Source: Methylibium sp.
GTDB lineage: Bacteria; Pseudomonadota; Gammaproteobacteria; Burkholderiales; Burkholderiaceae_C
DNA length: 34,484 bases
Direction: 5' to 3'
NCBI RefSeq assembly: GCF_013817365.1
Contig: NZ_JACDCU010000006.1
Span: 1 to 34,484, forward strand
Below, piece by piece: positions 28,818-34,484 of this stretch. The first letter of the stretch is position 1, and each line of letters starts with the position of its first letter. The translations under genes were made by a program, and so were the position numbers. The notes below the pieces were generated by a model. The model did no database searches, had not been told where the DNA came from, and saw only the letters and a program-made list of their open reading frames with translations.

Positions 28818-29993
28818 TCAGGCCGACTCGTACAAACGCGTCAGCACGAACTCGCGATGCCCCAGCGCCTCGGCGGCGGTGAGCCGGCCGTTGGCGGTGC
28901 GCAGCATGCTTTCGAGCAGCTTGTCGCCGGCTTGGTCGAGCGTGAGCTCGCGCTGCAGGAGCCCCGAGGTGTCCACGTCGACGTGCTCGCTCATCAGCCG
29001 CACCGTGCGCGGATTCGCGCAGATCTTGATGACCGGCAGGATCGGGTTGCCGATCACATTGCCCTGGCCGGTGGGGAAGAAGTGCACCGCGTAGCCCGAA
29101 GCCGCGCACAGCGTGACCATCTCGGCGGCGGCGCTGGACGAATCCATGAACCACAGTCCCGGGCCGGTGGGCGCTTCGGCCTTGTCGAGCACGCCGTCGA
29201 CCATGCACTTCTTGCCGATCTTCTGGATGTTGCCGAGGGCCTTTTCCTCGATCGTCGTCAGGCCGCCGGCGATGTTGCCCTTGGTCGGCTGCGAATCCGA
29301 CAGGTCGCTGGTTTTGTGGCGGTTGATCATGTCCTGGTAGCGGTTGAACATGAACATGAAGCGCTCTTTCACCTCGGGCGTGCGGCAGCGCTCGGCCACG
29401 ATGCGCTCGCCGCCGGTGATCTCGGAGGTTTCGCCGAACACCAGCGTGTTGCCGGTTTCGTAGAGCTTGTCGAAGGCGTTGCCCACCGTCGGGTTGGAGC
29501 CGCAGCCGGAGGTGGTGTCGCTCTCACCGCACTTGGTGGAGACCCACAGCTCGCTGATGGGGCAGACCTCGCGCTGCTTCTCGCTGGCGATCTGCACGAA
29601 CTCGCGTGCCACCTTGCTGGCGCGCAGGATGGTGTCGTGGTCGCCGTGGCCTTCAATGCCGAAGCCGACGACCGGCTTGCCGGTGGTGGCGATGCCGTCA
29701 ACCACCTTCTTGGTCCAGCTGTCTTCGATGCCGATGACGACGACGGCCGCCACGTTCGGGTTGCAGCCGGCACCGATCAGGGTGCGGAAGTGCAGGTCGA
29801 GGTCGGCGCCGAACTGCAGGCGGCCGTAGGGGTGAGGAATGGCGAGCGCGCCCTTGATGTTGTGGGCCACGGCCTCGGCCGAGGCGTTGGACAGGTCGTC
29901 CAGCGGCAGGATGATGACGTGGTTGCGGATGCCGACGCGGCCGTTCTCGCGGCGGTAGCCGAGGAATGTGGTGTCTTGGGAGATGATGGACAT
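28818..29993 (-). CDS. suyB: (2R)-sulfolactate sulfo-lyase subunit beta (UxaA-family)
   Basis: [92 protein letters not shown]...[24 protein letters not shown]...[33 protein letters not shown]...[23 protein letters not shown]. Confidence 0.88.
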   Translation of the reverse strand: MSIISQDTTFLGYRRENGRVGIRNHVIILPLDDLSNASAEAVAHNIKGALAIPHPYGRLQFGADLDLHFRTLIGAGCNPNVAAVVVIGIEDSWTKKVVDGIATTGKPVVGFGIEGHGDHDTILRASKVAREFVQIASEKQREVCPISELWVSTKCGESDTTSGCGSNPTVGNAFDKLYETGNTLVFGETSEITGGERIVAERCRTPEVKERFMFMFNRYQDMINRHKTSDLSDSQPTKGNIAGGLTTIEEKALGNIQKIGKKCMVDGVLDKAEAPTGPGLWFMDSSSAAAEMVTLCAASGYAVHFFPTGQGNVIGNPILPVIKICANPRTVRLMSEHVDVDTSGLLQRELTLDQAGDKLLESMLRTANGRLTAAEALGHREFVLTRLYESA

Positions 29994-30062
29994 GAGGGTT
30001 CCTTGCTGATGTTGCGAAGCGGTGCTGTGCGAGGCGGGACGAGGATGGGCTGCTGCTTGGAA

Positions 30063-30115
30063 GCGGTCCTGCGGACCGCGAGTTGATTCCGGGCTGCGAT
30101 CCCCGCTGCGCGGGG
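30063..30115. repeat. Two consecutive short hairpins in the suyA-suyB intergenic gap
   Basis: gcggtcc-tgc-ggaccgc (30063-30079) and ccccgc-tgc-gcgggg (30101-30115), both perfect stems with an identical TGC loop. Confidence 0.6.
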
Positions 30116-30138
30116 CCCCTCTTTCGCCCTACATCAAC

Positions 30139-30420
30139 TCACCACCTCTTCGTCTTGATGTTGTGCACATGGGCGTGTTCGCCCGCCTTGATGGGGGCGA
30201 CGACCTTGCCCATGTCGATGCCGTACTTCCAAACGGTGTCGCCCGGGTTCATGTCCTTGAGCGCCACCTTGTGGCCGATCGGAATGTCCTGTTTGGCGTG
30301 CACATCGACGAACTTGTCTTCGTCCATGATCCAGCCGCTGAGCGTCATGCCGGCCTTCGCGTCTTCCACCACGACCACGGCCACCGTGTCCTTGGCGTCA
30401 TGCAATACAAAGTGAATCAT
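30139..30420 (-). CDS. suyA: (2R)-sulfolactate sulfo-lyase subunit alpha (SAF/UxaA N-terminal domain)
   Basis: MIHFVLHDAKDTVAVVVVEDAKAGMTLSGWIMDEDKFVDVHAKQDIPIGHKVALKDMNPGDTVWKYGIDMGKVVAPIKAGEHAHVHNIKTKRW; AGGAGACCTCGATG start context; adjacent to suyB. Track start 30438 is further upstream. Confidence 0.88.
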   Translation of the reverse strand: MIHFVLHDAKDTVAVVVVEDAKAGMTLSGWIMDEDKFVDVHAKQDIPIGHKVALKDMNPGDTVWKYGIDMGKVVAPIKAGEHAHVHNIKTKRW

Positions 30421-30482
30421 CGAGGTCTCCTGTTTCACTGAGGTTTTCGAGTGGGGCAGTTTCGCGGCGCAGGCTCCGCACT

Positions 30483-30505
30483 GTCAAACATGTGATTTAT
30501 ATGAC
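30483..30505. promoter_or_regulatory. Candidate GntR operator between suyA and the divergent regulator gene
   Basis: GTCAAACATGTGATTTATATGAC: imperfect palindrome, 8-nt outer arms match at 6/8 (GTCAaAcA vs GTCAtAtA), in the AT-richest part of the divergent promoter region; contains TATAAAT on the minus strand. Confidence 0.4.
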
Positions 30506-30540
30506 TTGTAGGACATGGCGCCGAGGCGCGAGAATGGCGG

Positions 30541-31308
30541 ATGCCTTCTGCCGTCCCTTCCGTTTTCGGGCCCATCGCCCCCGATGCGGCCGGCGCACCG
30601 CTGTACCGCGTGGTCAAGCGCTCGCTGCTGCGCGCCATCGAAGACGGCCGCTACCCCGCCGGCGGCGCGCTGCCGAGCGAGACTGAGCTGGCGCGCGCCT
30701 TCGGCGTGTCGGTGGGCACGCTTCGCCATGCGGTCGATGAGCTGGTCGCCGAACACATCCTCGTGCGCCGACAGGGGCGCGGCACCTATGTCGCGCTGCA
30801 CAACGCCGACCGGTTCCTGTTCCAGTTCTTCCATGTCGAGCGCAGCGACGGCCTGCGCGAAGGGCCGCAGGTGGAGCTGGTGTCCTTCGAGCGGGTGCGC
30901 ATCGACGAGGACGCGGCGCAGGCGCTCGGCCTGAGGGCCGGCGATCCGGCGATCCAGATCGACAACCGGCTGCTGCTGCAGGGGCGCGCCGTCATCCACG
31001 ACCGGTTGATCCTGCCGGCGCTCCTGTTCAAGGGGCTGACCGAGAAGCGCTTTCGGGAACGCACGAGCACGATCTACCACCTGTACCAGACGGAGTTCGG
31101 CATTTCCGTGACCCGGGCCCAGGAGCGCGGACGCGCCATGGCCGCCGATCGCACGACCGCGCGCATCCTCGGTCTCGCGCCCGGCGTGCCGGTGATGCAG
31201 GTGCGCCGAACGGCATTGACCTTCGGCGACAAGCCGGTCGAGTACCGCATCTCGACCATCGACACGGTCCACCACGAGTACGTGCAGTTGCTGTCGCGGT
31301 CGACTTGA
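30541..31308 (+). CDS. GntR/HutC-family transcriptional regulator (UTRA domain)
   Basis: APLYRVVKRSLLRAIEDGRYPAGGALPSETELARAFGVSVGTLRHAVDELVAEHILVRRQGRGTYVALHN (wHTH_GntR) followed by UTRA-like ...IDNRLLLQGRAVIHDRLILPALLFKGLTEKRFRERTSTIYHLYQTEFGISVTRAQERGRAMAAD. Confidence 0.93.
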   Translation: MPSAVPSVFGPIAPDAAGAPLYRVVKRSLLRAIEDGRYPAGGALPSETELARAFGVSVGTLRHAVDELVAEHILVRRQGRGTYVALHNADRFLFQFFHVERSDGLREGPQVELVSFERVRIDEDAAQALGLRAGDPAIQIDNRLLLQGRAVIHDRLILPALLFKGLTEKRFRERTSTIYHLYQTEFGISVTRAQERGRAMAADRTTARILGLAPGVPVMQVRRTALTFGDKPVEYRISTIDTVHHEYVQLLSRST

Positions 31309-31483
31309 TCGTGTGTCCGGGCAGCAAGTCCGCAGCCGAGTTGGACGTAGGCAAAGCCAGGTCCGGATGCCCGGCTGCGAGTGAGAACCACGGCAAACGC
31401 AGTCGTGCGATGCATCTGCCGCGTGGGTCACAGGCACTGAAAGAGCCAACCCGCGCGAGCACATGCTTTGCGACAATCGCGCC

Positions 31484-32773
31484 ATGAATGCGACCGACCC
31501 GACCGCTGTGATCGCGATCATGGACCGCCTCGGCGCCGCTGCGCGCGCCGCCTCGGCTGCGATGGCAGCAGCATCCACCGCGCAGAAGAACGCCGCGCTG
31601 CTGGCGTTGGCGCGGCTGATCCGCGCCGAGGCCGCAATGCTGGCAACCGAGAACGCGCGCGATCTGGAGGCCGCGCAGGCGACCAGGCTCGCCGCGCCTC
31701 TGCTCGACCGCCTGCGCCTTTCGGAGCCGGTGATCGCGCAGATGGCCGAAGGCTGCGAGCAGGTCGCTGCACTCCCCGATCCGATCGGCGAAATGACCAA
31801 CCTGCGACGCCGCCCGAGCGGCATCACGGTCGGCCACATGCGCGTGCCGCTGGGTGTGTTCGGCATGGTCTACGAGAGCCGGCCGAACGTGACCGTCGAT
31901 GCCGCGTCGCTGGCGATCAAGAGCGGCAATGCGGCCATCCTGCGTGGCGGCTCGGAGGCGGTGCATTCCAATGCCGCGCTGATGCAACTGGTGACGCGCG
32001 CCCTGATCGAGGCGGGCCTGCCGGCCGAGGCGGTGCAAGGGGTGCCGACCACCGACCGCGCGGCGGTCGGCCGGTTGATCACCATGCCGCAGTACGTGGA
32101 CGTGATCATCCCGCGCGGCGGCAAGGGCCTGATCGAGCGCATCACCGCCGAGGCGACCGTGCCGGTCATCAAGCACCTGGACGGCAACTGCCACGTCTAT
32201 GTCGATGCCGGCGCCGACCTGGAGCTCGCGCTGCGCGTCACCGACAACGCCAAGACGCAGAAGTACAGCCCCTGCAATGCGGCCGAATCACTGCTCGTGC
32301 ACCGCGACATCGCGCCGGTCTTCGTGCCGCGGTTGGGCGCGCTGTTTGCCGCCAAGGGCGTGGAGATGCGCGTCGATGCCCAAGCGCAGGCGCTGCTCGG
32401 CCCGGTTCCAGGCGCCAAGCTGGTGGCTGCGAGCGAGGCCGACTGGGCCGAGGAATACCTGGCGCCGGTCATCAGCATCAAGCTGGTCGCCTCGCTCGAC
32501 GAGGCCATTGCGCACATCAATCGCTACGGCTCTCACCACACCGATGCCATCCTTACCGCGAACCACCCGCACGCGATGCGCTTCCTGCGCGAAGTCGATT
32601 CGGCCAGCGTGATGGTCAACGCCAGCACCCGCTTCGCCGACGGTTTCGAGTACGGCCTGGGCGCCGAAATCGGCATCAGCACCGACAAGTTCCATGCGCG
32701 CGGACCGGTCGGGCTGGAGGGGCTGACGTCGATGAAGTGGGTGGTGTTCGGCCAGGGAGAGGTTCGCACGTGA
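31484..32773 (+). CDS. proA: Glutamate-5-semialdehyde dehydrogenase (gamma-glutamyl phosphate reductase)
   Basis: [46 protein letters not shown]...[48 protein letters not shown]...[33 protein letters not shown]...[51 protein letters not shown]. Confidence 0.98.
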   Translation: MNATDPTAVIAIMDRLGAAARAASAAMAAASTAQKNAALLALARLIRAEAAMLATENARDLEAAQATRLAAPLLDRLRLSEPVIAQMAEGCEQVAALPDPIGEMTNLRRRPSGITVGHMRVPLGVFGMVYESRPNVTVDAASLAIKSGNAAILRGGSEAVHSNAALMQLVTRALIEAGLPAEAVQGVPTTDRAAVGRLITMPQYVDVIIPRGGKGLIERITAEATVPVIKHLDGNCHVYVDAGADLELALRVTDNAKTQKYSPCNAAESLLVHRDIAPVFVPRLGALFAAKGVEMRVDAQAQALLGPVPGAKLVAASEADWAEEYLAPVISIKLVASLDEAIAHINRYGSHHTDAILTANHPHAMRFLREVDSASVMVNASTRFADGFEYGLGAEIGISTDKFHARGPVGLEGLTSMKWVVFGQGEVRT

Positions 32774-32869
32774 CAAGGGCCGAAGGGTGAAGGAAGCCCC
32801 GAGGCGCCGGCACGCCGGTTCATCGGCGCCACCGCTGCCCTCGTGCCCGCCCGGCGGGCGGCGTCTTTC

Positions 32870-33619
32870 ATGAGCGAGCACGACCCGCGCGGCGCCCTGG
32901 TGCTGTTTTCCGGCGGCCAAGATTCGACGGCCTGCCTGGCTTGGGCGCTGCAGCGCTATGCACGCGTAGAAACCATCGGGTTCGATTACGGCCAGCGCCA
33001 CCGCATCGAGCTCGATTGCCGGCCGCACATTCGCGAAGCGCTGGCCCGTGACTTCCCGCAATGGGCGCCGCGCCTGGCCGATGACCACCTGCTCGACCTC
33101 GGCCTGCTCGGCCAGATCTCCGACACCGCCCTTACCGACGCGCGTGCCATCGAAATGCAGGCGAACGGCCTGCCCAACACCTTCGTGCCCGGCCGCAACC
33201 TGCTGTTCCTGAGCTTCGCCGCCGCGGTGGCCTACCGGCGCAATCTCGGCGTGCTGGTCGGCGGCATGTGCGAAACCGACTACTCGGGCTATCCCGATTG
33301 CCGCGACAACACCATCAAGGCGATGCAGGTCGCCCTCAGCCTCGGCCTGGCTTGCCCACTGACCATCGAGACGCCGTTGATGTGGCAGACCAAGGCGCAG
33401 ACCTGGGCGCTCGCCGACGCGCTCGGCGGCGAGGCGCTGATCGGGATCACCGTCGAGCACACCCACACCTGCTACCTCGGCGAGCGCCGACGGCGCCATG
33501 ACTGGGGCTATGGCTGCGGCAGTTGCCCCGCCTGCGAACTGCGGCGTGAGGGCTTCGAGGCCTGGCGCGCCACGGGCGCCCGCGCCCGTCACGCATCCAG
33601 CAGCCAGGCGTCGACATGA
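32870..33619 (+). CDS. queC: 7-cyano-7-deazaguanine synthase
   Basis: [42 protein letters not shown]...[53 protein letters not shown]...[34 protein letters not shown]. Confidence 0.98.
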   Translation: MSEHDPRGALVLFSGGQDSTACLAWALQRYARVETIGFDYGQRHRIELDCRPHIREALARDFPQWAPRLADDHLLDLGLLGQISDTALTDARAIEMQANGLPNTFVPGRNLLFLSFAAAVAYRRNLGVLVGGMCETDYSGYPDCRDNTIKAMQVALSLGLACPLTIETPLMWQTKAQTWALADALGGEALIGITVEHTHTCYLGERRRRHDWGYGCGSCPACELRREGFEAWRATGARARHASSSQAST

Positions 33620-34257
33620 CCCCGACCCGTATCGCTTTCATCGCCGGCGCGGCGCTGTTGGTGTTCTGGGTGCTCGGCGCCTACAACCGGCTGGTGCGGC
33701 TGCGCAGCGCGGTGCTGGGCGCGTGGCCGCCGCTCGAGGCGCAGTTGCGGCGCCGACACGCGCTGGCCTGCGAATTGACGGAACTGCTGGGCCGCCTCGA
33801 TCCGATGGAAAACCTGAGCGACGAGATCGGCCGCGCGACGCTGCAGACGGTGGCGGCGGCTGCTCGCCAGGCGCAAGCAGCCGTCGATCACGCGCAAGTG
33901 CGGGTCGGCAGCGCCGGCGCGATTCAGAGTCTGGGCCTGGCGGAGCAAGTGCTGGAAGGCGCACTGCGCCCGCTGCGCGTGCTGATCGCCGCGCGCCCGG
34001 CCGTTGCAGGCGAGCCTGAGCTTGGCGAACAGGTGCGGGCGCTGCTGCTCGGCCTGCAGGACGCCGACGCCCAGCTCGCCTTCGTGCGGCGCGTCTTCAA
34101 CGAGGCGGTGCAAGCGTTCAACGGTGCCGCGCACGAGCTGCCGACGCGCCTGATTGCCAGCGTGTTCGGTTTCCGTGCTGCGGCGCCGCTCGCGAGCGCT
34201 TCGCCCGATCGCGGACCCGATTCGCAGATCGCTTCGGCCTTCGGCGAGCACGCCTGA
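33616..34257 (+). CDS. LemA-family-like membrane-anchored protein
   Basis: N-terminal TM ([49 protein letters not shown]) and ...[31 protein letters not shown], matching LemA Y-N-x-L-V and FN-x-V-x-x-FN pattern. ATGA overlap with queC. Confidence 0.8.
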   Translation: MTPTRIAFIAGAALLVFWVLGAYNRLVRLRSAVLGAWPPLEAQLRRRHALACELTELLGRLDPMENLSDEIGRATLQTVAAAARQAQAAVDHAQVRVGSAGAIQSLGLAEQVLEGALRPLRVLIAARPAVAGEPELGEQVRALLLGLQDADAQLAFVRRVFNEAVQAFNGAAHELPTRLIASVFGFRAAAPLASASPDRGPDSQIASAFGEHA

Positions 34258-34383
34258 CGCAAGCGGTCGAAACGTCCCGAGGCGTGGCGCTCGGGCAACG
34301 GGGAGGCGGGGAGCTGTCTGACCGACGCCGACGATCCTTGCGCTGCCGCGCTGGCACCCGAGAACCTTGATGGCCGACGGCTC

Positions 34384-34420
34384 AACGCCCAACGCCCAAC
34401 GCCCAACGCCCAACGCCCAA
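34384..34420. repeat. Heptanucleotide tandem repeat (AACGCCC)x5
   Basis: aacgcccaacgcccaacgcccaacgcccaacgcccaa read directly. Confidence 0.95.
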
Positions 34421-34440
34421 TCGACTGTCGCCTGATCGCC

Positions 34441-34465
34441 TCACCTCACCTCACCTCACCTCACC
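34441..34465. repeat. Pentanucleotide tandem repeat (TCACC)x5
   Basis: tcacctcacctcacctcacctcacc read directly, 20 bp after the heptamer tract. Confidence 0.95.
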
Positions 34466-34484
34466 GCTTGCCGCACCTACACTG

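Noticed and set aside
31309-31483. Long-range inverted repeat ccgggca (31317-31323) / tgcccgg (31368-31374) after the GntR gene as a terminator
   Set aside because: Only 7-bp arms with a 44-nt loop; expected by chance at this GC content.
32774-32869. Possible riboswitch (preQ1-like) or terminator in the proA-queC gap
   Set aside because: The gap has GC-rich inverted repeats (e.g. cgcccggcgggcg) but no preQ1 aptamer-like sequence I can identify and no clear T-tract.

Overview
GC-rich chromosomal window, probably from a Burkholderiales-type betaproteobacterium (inferred from gene content and TAAAAT-like -10 elements). Most of it is housekeeping: glnE (cut by the left edge), a YhdP/AsmA-like giant protein, a nitrilase-family hydrolase, a UbiH-family hydroxylase, a tartrate/D-malate dehydrogenase, a small HipB-like XRE regulator, pepP, an aldo/keto reductase, a membrane protein, murU-like, tkt, gap, a secreted S8 protease, a SPOR-like protein, birA, a SET-domain methyltransferase, topB, proA, queC and a LemA-family protein. 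The clearest accessory module is at about 26.7-31.3 kb: a compact gene set that looks like a (R)/(S)-sulfolactate degradation cassette (comC-like, slcC-like, suyB, suyA on the minus strand, with a divergent GntR/HutC regulator). Other points of interest are a HipB-like regulator with no HipA and a palindrome over its start region, a decayed choice-of-anchor-I gene with two frameshifts, a possible GlyGly-CTERM-type sorting tail on the S8 protease, a bacterial SET protein with a post-SET cysteine motif, and two adjacent short tandem repeats at the right edge. I saw no rRNA, tRNA, CRISPR array or transposase. No clearly novel multi-gene system is evident. Family assignments come from reading motifs, not from database searches.
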